DNA of 64,000 nucleotides from assembly GCF_000205165.1 (NCBI RefSeq), contig NZ_GL883812.1, forward strand, positions 1 to 64,000, read 5' to 3'. The stretch is from Paraprevotella xylaniphila YIT 11841 (lineage in GTDB: Bacteria; Bacteroidota; Bacteroidia; Bacteroidales; Bacteroidaceae). Of this stretch, positions 43,986-51,904 are shown piece by piece (position 1 is the first letter of the stretch; each line of letters begins with the position of its first letter). The notes under the pieces are model-generated. The model was not told the origin of the DNA, did not search any database, and saw nothing but the letters and a program-made list of their open reading frames with translations. The translations under genes and the position numbers were made by a program.

Positions 43986-46202
43986 ATGAAATTATTAAAT
44001 CGTTTTCCACACTTTAAGCAGCTTGATGCCTCGGATTGTGGCCCGACATCTTTGCGTATGATAGCCAGTTTTTATGGCCTAAACTATTCTGCGGAGATGT
44101 TACGAAAGCATTGCTATATTTCTCGCCGTGGTGTCAACATGCAGGGCATAAGTGAAGGAGCGCAATATATTGGTTTTGATACAATTGGGATGAAAATGAC
44201 ATTTAGCCAATTAGCGGAGGAGGGTGTATTTCCCTGTATCCTGTATTGGAACCAAAACCATTTTGTGGTTTGTTACGGTATAGAAAGAGATAAGGCGGGA
44301 GGTTATAAAATCCATATTTCAGACCCGGCTTCACAACGCCTTACCTATACCCAAGAAGAATTTAAGAAGTGTTGGATTGGAAGACGTGCCGAAGATAAAG
44401 GGTGCGGTGTGGTTTTGATGTTGGAACCGGGGGATAATTGGGGGAAAGTGGAAGATGAATATCGGAAGAACAGCCGGAGCATTCTTTCGTTTACCCGTTA
44501 TTTTATGCCTTACCGTTGCATGATAGGCCAGTTGCTGTTGGCCATGCTTGTCGGGAGTTTGATACAGATGGTGTTGCCTTTCCTTTCGCAAGCGATGGTG
44601 GATCAAGGCATCAATGGGCGCAATTTGGATGTCATCACCCTGATACTTTTGGCGCAGTTGGGGTTTTTCGTGGCCACGCTGAGCATCGACTACATCCGTT
44701 CGTGGATTATGCTGCACATGAATTCGCGTATCGACATTTCGTTGATAGCCGATTTCCTGATCAAACTTACGGCCATGCCCTTGCAGTTTTTCGATTCCCG
44801 CATGACGGGCGACATCTTGCAACGCATAGGTGACCATGGGCGGATAAAGAACTTTCTGCTGGGCAACAGCATGCGTATCGTGTTTTCGATAGTGAATTTC
44901 ATTGTATATTTGGGTATTCTGGCCTATTATAACATGGTGGTGCTGACCATTTTCCTTGTGGGCAATGCTTTGTATGTGGCATGGATTTCGTTCTTTATGC
45001 GCTATCGGAGGGAGCTTGACATCAAGCGGTTCAACCAGTCCGCTTTGGAACAGAGCAAGATGATACAGTTGGTACAGGGCATGCAGGACATCAAGCTCAA
45101 TAACAGCGAACGCCAGAAGCGTTGGGAATGGGAGCGGATACAGGTCAAGCTCTTTCAGATAGGCCTGAAAGGGCTTCGCATCGGGCAGGTGCAGCAGTCC
45201 GGTTCGGTATTTTTCACGCAAACCACGCATATCCTTATTTATTATATCGCGGCGAAAGCCGTGGTGGACGGTTCGATGACCCTGGGTATGATGATGTCCC
45301 TGACCTACATTATCGGGCAGGTATCTGCCCCGATAGGGGAGTTCATCGGTTTTGCACAATCGTTCCAAGATGCGAAAATCAGTTTGGAACGGTTGAATGA
45401 GATACATTCGCAGGATGACGAGGAGACGGATATTGATAAAAAACTGGCCACGCTTCCTCAAAAACGGGACATTTGCATTGACCACCTTTCGTTCAGTTAC
45501 ACCGGTTCGGAGCGGGATTGGGCATTGAAGGACGTTTCGCTCCATATTCCGGAGCGTCAGGTGACGGCCATCGTGGGTGAAAGCGGATGCGGAAAAACCA
45601 CGCTGATCAAACTGCTTCAGGGATTTTATGAACCGACCCGTGGCAGTATCAAGGTAGGAGGAGTCAATCTCTCGGACATCAATCCTCATACCTGGCGTGC
45701 GGCCACCGGTTCGGTGATGCAGGACAGTTTTATCTTTTCCGATACCATAGAGGGAAACATTGCTTTCAATACAGACGAAGCGGATGAAGAACGAATGAAA
45801 AGTGCCGCCCGCATGGCGCGGATTGATGATTTCGTGGAGTCTCTGCCTTTGGGCTATGACACCGTCATCGGTATGGAAGGCAAGGGGGTGAGCCAAGGAC
45901 AGCGGCAACGCATCCTGATAGCCCGTGCCATCTACAAGAATCCGGAATATATTTTCCTCGACGAGGCGACCAATTCGCTCGATGCCACCAATGAAGCCCA
46001 TATCATGGACAACCTGCACCGGTTTTACGAAGGGCGTACGGTGGTGGTCAGTGCGCATCGCCTGAGTACCGTAAAGGATGCCGACCAGATTATCGTGATG
46101 GACAAGGGAAAGATAGTGGAACGGGGCAACCATCAAAGCTTGTTGGAAAAACGAGGCAGGTATTATGAATTAGTGAAAAATCAAATGAGTGTCATGGCAT
46201 GA
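43986..46202 (+). CDS. Peptidase-containing ABC transporter (C39 leader peptidase/exporter)
   Basis: 738 residues: C39 peptidase (1-140) with Cys18 in DASDCGPTSLRM, His in NQNHFVVCYG and Asp in ISDPASQR; a six-segment membrane domain (about 165-450); an ABC domain with Walker A GESGCGKTT (about 531), signature VSQGQRQRI, Walker B YIFLDEAT and switch His in VSAHRLST. It cuts GG leaders and pumps the core across the inner membrane. Codons before 44,400-44,500 are AT-rich, after it GC-rich, placing a composition break at the peptidase/membrane-domain border. ATGA with the next gene. Confidence 0.95.
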   Translation: MKLLNRFPHFKQLDASDCGPTSLRMIASFYGLNYSAEMLRKHCYISRRGVNMQGISEGAQYIGFDTIGMKMTFSQLAEEGVFPCILYWNQNHFVVCYGIERDKAGGYKIHISDPASQRLTYTQEEFKKCWIGRRAEDKGCGVVLMLEPGDNWGKVEDEYRKNSRSILSFTRYFMPYRCMIGQLLLAMLVGSLIQMVLPFLSQAMVDQGINGRNLDVITLILLAQLGFFVATLSIDYIRSWIMLHMNSRIDISLIADFLIKLTAMPLQFFDSRMTGDILQRIGDHGRIKNFLLGNSMRIVFSIVNFIVYLGILAYYNMVVLTIFLVGNALYVAWISFFMRYRRELDIKRFNQSALEQSKMIQLVQGMQDIKLNNSERQKRWEWERIQVKLFQIGLKGLRIGQVQQSGSVFFTQTTHILIYYIAAKAVVDGSMTLGMMMSLTYIIGQVSAPIGEFIGFAQSFQDAKISLERLNEIHSQDDEETDIDKKLATLPQKRDICIDHLSFSYTGSERDWALKDVSLHIPERQVTAIVGESGCGKTTLIKLLQGFYEPTRGSIKVGGVNLSDINPHTWRAATGSVMQDSFIFSDTIEGNIAFNTDEADEERMKSAARMARIDDFVESLPLGYDTVIGMEGKGVSQGQRQRILIARAIYKNPEYIFLDEATNSLDATNEAHIMDNLHRFYEGRTVVVSAHRLSTVKDADQIIVMDKGKIVERGNHQSLLEKRGRYYELVKNQMSVMA

Positions 46203-46402
46203 AACAGCAGAAACAACATTGCCCGGAAGTAGAGCGGCTCATGGGGGGACGCCTTCCGTTTGTTACACGGTACGGCATAACCATCGTGGTCATTGTAATG
46301 GCATTGGTGTGTGCCGGATTGCTGTGGTCGGGAGGACCGTCGCAGCAACTGATGAGGGATATTATGGAACATACAGTCCAACAAATAAAAAACAAAATAT
46401 AA
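46199..46402 (+). CDS. Short single-span protein resembling only the HlyD-type N-terminal anchor
   Basis: 67 residues; a cytosolic start (CPEVERLMGGRLPFVTRYG), one membrane segment (ITIVVIVMALVCAGLLW, about 28-44) and a 20-residue tail. The pattern is that of the first 50 residues of HlyD-like adaptors that normally follow C39 exporters in Bacteroidales, but the long coiled-coil and beta domain are missing and no full HlyD gene is present in the window. ATGA overlap with the exporter and TAATG overlap with the next gene support translation. Could be a reduced adaptor or a small exporter subunit. Confidence 0.6.
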   Translation: MKQQKQHCPEVERLMGGRLPFVTRYGITIVVIVMALVCAGLLWSGGPSQQLMRDIMEHTVQQIKNKI

Positions 46403-47832
46403 TGAACCATTCCAATTGTGTGATTTCGGCAGTAGGGCGGAACAGCCTGCACCGTATGTGGCTGAAAGGAGGGTGCAATTTTAACTTGCACTTGGTGGTC
46501 TACGATGATTCCATCGAAGAGTTTCGCGGAGACACGGAGTATATTTGCCACATCAAAGGATATAAGTTGAAAGTCATTTACCGGTATCTTGAGATGCATC
46601 CGGAGTTGAAGGAACAGTATGATTATTTCTTCTTTCCGGATGATGACATCCAAATGGATGCTGCGGCCATCAATGCCCTGTTCGAGTCCATGCGGCGTTA
46701 CCGCTTGCAGATTGCACAGCCGGCATTGCGTATGTCTTATTACACGTGGAGGCATACGTTGCAAGACAGGTATTGCAAGTTGCGGTATATCAATTTCGTG
46801 GAAATGATGGTGCCGTGTTTCTCACGTGAGGCATTAAACAAAGTGTTGTTCACTTTTAATGAGAACGAGACGGGATGGGGGACGGAAACCCATTGGCCGG
46901 TGCTGATTGATGCTTCGCAAAGGGACATGGCCGTCATTGACGAAGTAAGCGTGGTGCATACACGTCCCATCCAATCGGGACAGGCCATCCATAACAGGGA
47001 ACTGGCTGCTTACTTGCGAAAATATAACCTGTCTACCAAGGTGCTTCACTATGATTGTCTGCCTTCTGAAAGACGGTATTGCTGCGACAGGAATACCTTC
47101 AGGGAACTCTGTAACACGTTGGGGCATTGGATAGGGGCGGAACGAATATCGGCTTTCTCGGCGGGTGAGGACGGATACTTCGGATATGTACACTTCCTGT
47201 TCCTGTTTGCCCGTATGACACAGATGCGAAACTATGCGGACGCGGGTTATGATTTGTTGTGCAAGGCACAAGACTGTTTGGGGACGGTGATGCACGATAT
47301 GACTTTCCGGAGCGGCATAAGCGGATGTTGTTGGCTGATAGAATATCTGTCAAAAGAAGGGCTTATAGAGGAGAATCCCGAAGATTTGCTTGAAACGGTG
47401 GATGCGTATATCAGGCAAAATATCGGGGAAACGATGTCGGTGGAGGATTTGGCCGGAATAGGACGTTATTACTTGGCCAAGATGCAGAACCGTCCTACGA
47501 AGGAACATCGTGATGACTGCGAGAGGATTGCCGTTTTGTTGCAAGGCCGAATGGGGGAGGAGGCTCCTTCGGTTACGGTGGATGCCCTCACGTTGATGCA
47601 GGCTTGCGGAATGGAAACGAAGGAACAACTTCGAGTATTGGAACGCAAAATAGAAAGTATGGAGTGTACTCAAGTGGAGCGTGTATATATGCTGTTCCGT
47701 CTTTATCTGTTGACGCACGATGGTTATTTTTTGGCAAGGGTGCAAGAGGGGATGAAAAACCTTCGGCCGCAGTTGATGACATTGGAAGATGCGGTAATGT
47801 TAGTTGAAATCATGTATCACACTGTAAAATAA
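46402..47832 (+). CDS. DUF707-like glycosyltransferase fused to LanC-like domain
   Basis: 476 residues. About 1-240 is GT-A-like: NSLHRMWLKGGCNFNLHLVVYDD, a metal-binding FFPDDDI (Asp80-82), NENETGWGTETHWPVL and VVHTRPIQSG, features I associate with DUF707-type enzymes. About 252-476 is helical with LanC-like helix starts (GEDGYFGYVHFLFLF, FRSGISGCCWLIEYL, VEDLAGIGRYYLAK). No zinc-site Cys-His pair is evident in the helical part. The reading frame from 46189 is rejected in favour of ATG 46402. Confidence 0.65.
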   Translation: MNHSNCVISAVGRNSLHRMWLKGGCNFNLHLVVYDDSIEEFRGDTEYICHIKGYKLKVIYRYLEMHPELKEQYDYFFFPDDDIQMDAAAINALFESMRRYRLQIAQPALRMSYYTWRHTLQDRYCKLRYINFVEMMVPCFSREALNKVLFTFNENETGWGTETHWPVLIDASQRDMAVIDEVSVVHTRPIQSGQAIHNRELAAYLRKYNLSTKVLHYDCLPSERRYCCDRNTFRELCNTLGHWIGAERISAFSAGEDGYFGYVHFLFLFARMTQMRNYADAGYDLLCKAQDCLGTVMHDMTFRSGISGCCWLIEYLSKEGLIEENPEDLLETVDAYIRQNIGETMSVEDLAGIGRYYLAKMQNRPTKEHRDDCERIAVLLQGRMGEEAPSVTVDALTLMQACGMETKEQLRVLERKIESMECTQVERVYMLFRLYLLTHDGYFLARVQEGMKNLRPQLMTLEDAVMLVEIMYHTVK

Positions 47833-47842
47833 GGAGAAGGCT

Positions 47843-48604
47843 ATGAAGACGGCAATATTGTTTGTGACGCATATTTATAATGAGGATATAGAACTGCAAA
47901 TCATCAAGTTACATGAAGAGACCAAGGACTTTGCCACATTGTATGTCGGCTTTCAGGCAGACAAGGTGCGCATCACGCTACCGGATGGCATCCGTTCTTT
48001 CCCCTTCACCGTCAAGGAACTCAACAGGTTGGGATATCGTTCGTGGGGATGTACTTTGATGGACGGGAATTTCCACTTCGTGATGTTGGACTTTTATCTC
48101 AAACATACCGGTTATGACTTTTATTGGCTTATAGAATACGATGTCCGTTTTAATGGGGATTGGAAAAACTATTTCGAGTTCTTTGCGGATAAGGATGACG
48201 ATTTTATTTCTGCCCATATTGGAGACTTTTCCGGGAATACCCGATGGACAAGATGGAAAGAGATAGAATTGGTCAATATCAAACTGAATCATAAGATGTT
48301 GTTACGTTCTTTCAATCCGATATGCCGTTTCTCTGACAGGGCGCTTTCTTTACTGAACGAGCGATGCCTATTGGGCGACAGGGGACACAATGAGGTGTTG
48401 ATGCCTACATTGTTCAAATGCTTCAATTTGAAAATGTCCGATTTCGGGGGGAATGGCAGATTTATATACACCGGTTGTTCGGGATTGTTTTATACGGATG
48501 ACCCGAATGATGTTTGCGGGGACAAATGTACCCATCGTTTCCGTCCTGCTCATACGGAGGGTGAAATGGCATTGTCTGGTATGATTTATCATCCGGTGAA
48601 GTAA
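47843..48604 (+). CDS. Putative glycosyltransferase (DUF3405-like), copy 1
   Basis: 253 residues, no signal peptide. A GT-A-like core is suggested by AILFVTHIYNEDIELQ, WLIEYDVRFNGDW (the acidic, metal-binding-like motif, here ExD) and the C-terminal GMIYHPVK. Four Cys in the last quarter (TGCSGLFYTDDPNDVCGDKC). Related to the next gene: both share E(Y/N)D(V/I)xxxGD(W/F) and end near YHPVK. Donor and target unknown; probably acts on the cluster's peptide. Confidence 0.55.
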   Translation: MKTAILFVTHIYNEDIELQIIKLHEETKDFATLYVGFQADKVRITLPDGIRSFPFTVKELNRLGYRSWGCTLMDGNFHFVMLDFYLKHTGYDFYWLIEYDVRFNGDWKNYFEFFADKDDDFISAHIGDFSGNTRWTRWKEIELVNIKLNHKMLLRSFNPICRFSDRALSLLNERCLLGDRGHNEVLMPTLFKCFNLKMSDFGGNGRFIYTGCSGLFYTDDPNDVCGDKCTHRFRPAHTEGEMALSGMIYHPVK

Positions 48605-48632
48605 TAAACTAAAACAAGCAAGATAGAAGATA

Positions 48633-49379
48633 ATGGAAAATTACAATCATAATTGTTTGGTCTTTGCCACACATAAATTGGACGAAGGCATATTGGATTA
48701 CCTATCCAACCTCAAAAAGGAAGTGGAAGGAGTGATGGACCTTTTGATCTTGTACGATCGGTCGAACAGCCCTATAAAGAGAGAAGACCATCCGGAATAT
48801 AATTTCTATTTTTTCGATTCTACCGGATTGAAAGGTTTTTTCCATCAGAATGAGAGGTTGCTACCCAACACTTTTGTAGCTTTGGCGGAATGTGCGAAAC
48901 AATATCGTTACGACCATTACCTGCTGATGGAAAATGATATTGTGCTACATGGGGATTTTCGCCGTTTCGTCCAACGGGTCAATGCAGAAGACGCGGTGGA
49001 TTATATTCATATCGCTACCGACACGGAAGGCAGCCCGCAAAAGCATTGGCCAATCCGGTATATTCGGGAAAATCCTTTCAGGCATCTTTATTTCTCTTGG
49101 TGCCATATCTTGTATGTCAGTCATGGCTTCCTGACGGATGTGGCAGAGTTCATGGCACGCAATGATTCCGTTTACTACGAGTTCCTGCTGCCCACCATGG
49201 CATATAACGGCAATTATCTGGTTCGGCAATTTGAGAATTTCGGCTACCGTTTTCAAGTCTCCTGGGGACCGGCAGAACTTTACGAAAGCAAGTATATGGA
49301 AGAACGGATACCCGATACGTTCTATCATCCGGTGAAAGATTTGGGTATCGTGGATTGGGGAGCAGGAGATATGCCCTAA
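48633..49379 (+). CDS. Putative glycosyltransferase (DUF3405-like), copy 2
   Basis: 248 residues. CLVFATHKLDEGILDYL at the start, LLMENDIVLHGDFRRF as acidic motif and TFYHPVKDLGIVDWG near the end mirror copy 1. It lies 28 bases after copy 1 and is the last gene of the cluster. Also resembles short Bacteroidetes GT-like proteins with ENDxxxxGD; the exact family is uncertain. Confidence 0.55.
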   Translation: MENYNHNCLVFATHKLDEGILDYLSNLKKEVEGVMDLLILYDRSNSPIKREDHPEYNFYFFDSTGLKGFFHQNERLLPNTFVALAECAKQYRYDHYLLMENDIVLHGDFRRFVQRVNAEDAVDYIHIATDTEGSPQKHWPIRYIRENPFRHLYFSWCHILYVSHGFLTDVAEFMARNDSVYYEFLLPTMAYNGNYLVRQFENFGYRFQVSWGPAELYESKYMEERIPDTFYHPVKDLGIVDWGAGDMP

Positions 49380-49423
49380 GGGACGTAAAACGGCCGCGAC
49401 AATGACCGCCAAACAATTTTCCG

Positions 49424-49470
49424 TTTTCAGCCGAATGAATTTTCAATCTCAGCCAAACGATTCTTGAATC
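49424..49470. repeat. Intergenic repeat, copy C (inverse orientation)
   Basis: On the minus strand it reads AATCGTTTGGCTGAGATTG then AAAATTCATTCGGCTGA, two units matching copies A and B. The 352-base gap 49380-49731 also has repeated TTATGGTGAAGG (near 49586 and 49695) and CCTTCACC motifs; no gene seen. Confidence 0.6.
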
Positions 49471-49731
49471 GGATGACATCGTTTGAGGCATGTATGGAAG
49501 GCTTTTTCCCGTCTTCCACCCCTTTCTATACGAGAATGCGGAAAAAGGGTTCGCATCCTTCATACTTCCTCAATGACAGCGACTTATGGTGAAGGCTCTG
49601 TGCTTTTGGCTTTCACCGTGCCTTCACGGGGATGCGTTTTCGCGGTGTGAAAACATCCTTCACCCTTTTTGCTTTGGTACTGTCATTCAATGGTTTATGG
49701 TGAAGGATGTGGTGGGAAAAGGGGCATTCAC

Positions 49732-50613
49732 CTAAAGCAAGGCCTGGAAATAAAAGCTTTCCCGGAACAGCCTGCGCATGTCCGTTTCTTCCGGTGCCGT
49801 CCGGAAGAGGCCGAAGACGCTCGAGCCCGATCCGCTCATGGAGGCGTATGCCGCTCCCCGGTCGTACAGCCGTGTCTTGATGTCTGCGATTTCGGGATGG
49901 AGGGCAAAGACTCCTTCTTCGAAATCGTTCGTCAGGAGTCCTTTCCATTCTTCTACGGGGCGGCGGATGATGTCTGTTACAGGTATTCCGGGCTTTCGGG
50001 GGATGATTCGGGCGTAGGCTTCTTTCGTGGACACGAAGATGTCGGGCTTCACCAGAACGAGGTGCCAACCGGAGAGGGAAAGGGCTATAGGAGTGAAGAT
50101 ATTGCCGATGCCCGTGGCAAATACCGGACGGTTGCGTACGAAGAAAGGGCAGTCGGCTCCCAAGCCGGTTACACGTTCTTCCAGTTCGTTGTCGGACAGG
50201 CCGAGGTGGAACATTTGGTTGAGGCTTTTCATCGTATGGGCCGCGTCCGACGAGCCGCCCCCTAAGCCTGCGCCCGACGGGATTTGCTTATGCAACGATA
50301 TGGAAAGGTGGGGAAGGGAATGGCGTTCCTGTATCAGGCGCAAAGCCTTGACGAGCAGGTTCTGTTCCGGCGGGCAGTCGATGCCGATGCCGCCCCACCG
50401 GAATGTATAATCTTCCGTGGCGTGTTCTTGCATGGGGATGCCGTCGGGAAAGATACCTTCCGGGCGGCTGTCCGTGTTGCCGGCAGCTTCGAGTTGCAAA
50501 GTGTCGCACAGTGGGATGGGGTAGAACACGGTTTCCAGGTTATGGTAACCGTCGGGACGGCGTTCCGTGACGTTCAGTCCTAAATTGATCTTAGCGTTGG
50601 GATGGCAAATCAT
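49732..50613 (-). CDS. ispE: 4-diphosphocytidyl-2-C-methyl-D-erythritol kinase
   Basis: Phosphorylates CDP-ME in the non-mevalonate isoprenoid pathway. 293 residues of a GHMP kinase: NAKINLGLNVTERRPDGYHNL at the start, ATP loop PSGAGLGGGSSDAAH near 95, and the C-terminal YASMSGSGSSVFGLF. Single gene with own promoter; the gene order ispE-dnaB is common in Bacteroidales and is here interrupted by a restriction-modification pair. Confidence 0.96.
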   Translation of the reverse strand: MICHPNAKINLGLNVTERRPDGYHNLETVFYPIPLCDTLQLEAAGNTDSRPEGIFPDGIPMQEHATEDYTFRWGGIGIDCPPEQNLLVKALRLIQERHSLPHLSISLHKQIPSGAGLGGGSSDAAHTMKSLNQMFHLGLSDNELEERVTGLGADCPFFVRNRPVFATGIGNIFTPIALSLSGWHLVLVKPDIFVSTKEAYARIIPRKPGIPVTDIIRRPVEEWKGLLTNDFEEGVFALHPEIADIKTRLYDRGAAYASMSGSGSSVFGLFRTAPEETDMRRLFRESFYFQALL

Positions 50614-50633
50614 GATATGATGTTTTATGTATG

Positions 50634-50641
50634 CAAAGGTA
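50634..50641 (-). promoter_or_regulatory. -7 promoter box for ispE
   Basis: Reads TACCTTTG then C on the minus strand, 20 bases before the ATG. Confidence 0.55.
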
Positions 50642-50814
50642 GTACAAAAAAGTGAAATACCGGGAGAGTTATGGAAATATAATTGAAAATAAATAGATTA
50701 CGATGATTATAGGAAATCTTTCATTGTTTTGCAAACGCCCTCTCCACAGTCGAAATATTTATGGGAAAAACAAAATAAACAAGAATGAATCATCTTCTTT
50801 GATAAAAAAACAAG

Positions 50815-50822
50815 TATTTTTG
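50815..50822 (+). promoter_or_regulatory. -7 promoter box for the restriction-modification genes
   Basis: TATTTTTG then C, 17 bases before the methyltransferase ATG. Confidence 0.5.
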
Positions 50823-50839
50823 CACTAAAATAAGAGGTT

Positions 50840-51895
50840 ATGCTGTTTGAGGATACAAAATATTTAGATTACAAATTCCCTGAACCTCAATATTTGGGGG
50901 CAAAGTATGTTCACAGGGGATGGATTGCACAATTTATACCAGAGTGTGTTTGCACCGTTTTAGACGCCTTTTCAGGTTCTCAGTCTATTGCCTACATGTT
51001 TAAACAGTTGGGAAAGAAGGTTATTACAAATGATTTTCTTAGTTTTAACAATTCAATAGGAAAGGCTCTTATCGAAAACCCCAATAATAAACTTGATTCT
51101 TCGGATGTAGATATTTTATTCTCAAATAATGATAATCCTATCCAATTTAATTTGATAGAGGATTTGTATTCAAATTTGTTCTTTTTAGCTGAGGAAGCAG
51201 CTTTCGCCGATAGTTTTCGTAGTAATGTGCATAAATTGAGCAATCAGTATAAACAGGCTTTAGCTCTAACTGTAATGTGTAGAAGCATGACAAGGAAAGT
51301 GACAATGGGACATTTTGCTCACACTCAAGCCTTGGCTTATGCTTCAGACCCAATACGTGTCAAGAGGAATCGTAGTTTGATACGTCCTTTAAAAGATATT
51401 TTTTTAGATTTGTTGCCGGAATACAATGCCGCAGTATTTGATAATGCCAAAGAGAATGTTAGTTATAACAAGAATATTCTTGATTTATTGCCGAAACTAA
51501 AAAATGTGGATTTGGTATACTTTGACCCTCCATATTGTAATAGTCATGCAGATTATCAGTCTTTTTATCATTTGTTAGAAACATATGTGGAATATTGGAA
51601 GGACAAGCGGTTTGTGAATGGGACGAAACGGTATGAACCTAAAAGATATAGTGGTTTTGACAAGAATGGTGAGGCCGTATCAAATCTGCAATTGATGTTT
51701 GAAAGGGCTACCCATATTCCTGTTTGGCTAGTAAGTTATAACGACCGCAGTTATCCAGATATTGAAACTATGGTTAGTTTAATAAAACCGTATCGTAATG
51801 TTAAAGTTGAAAGAAAAACTTATAGTACAGGACGAGGCGGAAAAGGTAGTGTTGCAGGAAGCAGCGAAATACTTCTGGTATGTACAATGAAATAA
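50840..51895 (+). CDS. DNA adenine methyltransferase (D12 class)
   Basis: 351 residues. SAM-binding motif VLDAFSGSQSIAYMF (Asp42) and catalytic DPPYCN (Asp229) in the order of D12/Dam-like N6-adenine methyltransferases; PQYLGAKYVHRGWI at the start also fits. It should protect host DNA from the endonuclease encoded 9 bases downstream. Sampled GC is near 30-36 percent against about 55 percent in dnaB, so the pair was probably acquired. Recognition sequence cannot be read. Confidence 0.9.
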   Translation: MLFEDTKYLDYKFPEPQYLGAKYVHRGWIAQFIPECVCTVLDAFSGSQSIAYMFKQLGKKVITNDFLSFNNSIGKALIENPNNKLDSSDVDILFSNNDNPIQFNLIEDLYSNLFFLAEEAAFADSFRSNVHKLSNQYKQALALTVMCRSMTRKVTMGHFAHTQALAYASDPIRVKRNRSLIRPLKDIFLDLLPEYNAAVFDNAKENVSYNKNILDLLPKLKNVDLVYFDPPYCNSHADYQSFYHLLETYVEYWKDKRFVNGTKRYEPKRYSGFDKNGEAVSNLQLMFERATHIPVWLVSYNDRSYPDIETMVSLIKPYRNVKVERKTYSTGRGGKGSVAGSSEILLVCTMK

Positions 51896-51904
51896 TGCTA
51901 AGTT

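Larger units (their letters stand above)
38269..44450. other. AT-rich segment inside the peptide cluster
   Basis: Sampled lines here are about 35-45 percent GC, against about 50-55 percent in the cluster genes on either side (36.2 kb, 44.6 kb onward). The segment spans the GT7C gene, oxidase, precursor, barrel and the C39 peptidase domain of the exporter, and ends within the exporter gene. Confidence 0.6.
35056..49379 (+). other. Peptide natural-product (glycocin-like) biosynthesis and export cluster
   Basis: Eleven genes on one strand: UDP-xylose synthase, LanC-like protein, GT4 with LanC-like tail, GT7C-type enzyme, C39-like/VKOR/thioredoxin fusion, precursor, barrel, C39 exporter, short membrane protein, DUF707-like/LanC-like fusion, and two related GT-like proteins. 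Many junctions are ATGA or TAATG overlaps, implying tight coupling on both sides of the precursor. Known parts (GG leader, C39 exporter, VKOR) match 'GG-Bacteroidales' peptide systems; the combination with pentose-donor synthesis and LanC-like modules is not one I recognise. Confidence 0.75.

Noticed and set aside
44331-46136. 601-codon open frame on the minus strand
   Set aside because: Mirror of the exporter gene; His/Gln-rich low-quality protein with no domain, while the plus strand has all ABC motifs.
35056-49379. Lanthipeptide cluster based on LanC-like proteins
   Set aside because: No LanB, LanM, LanKC or LanL dehydratase, and the LanC-like parts lack a visible zinc triad.
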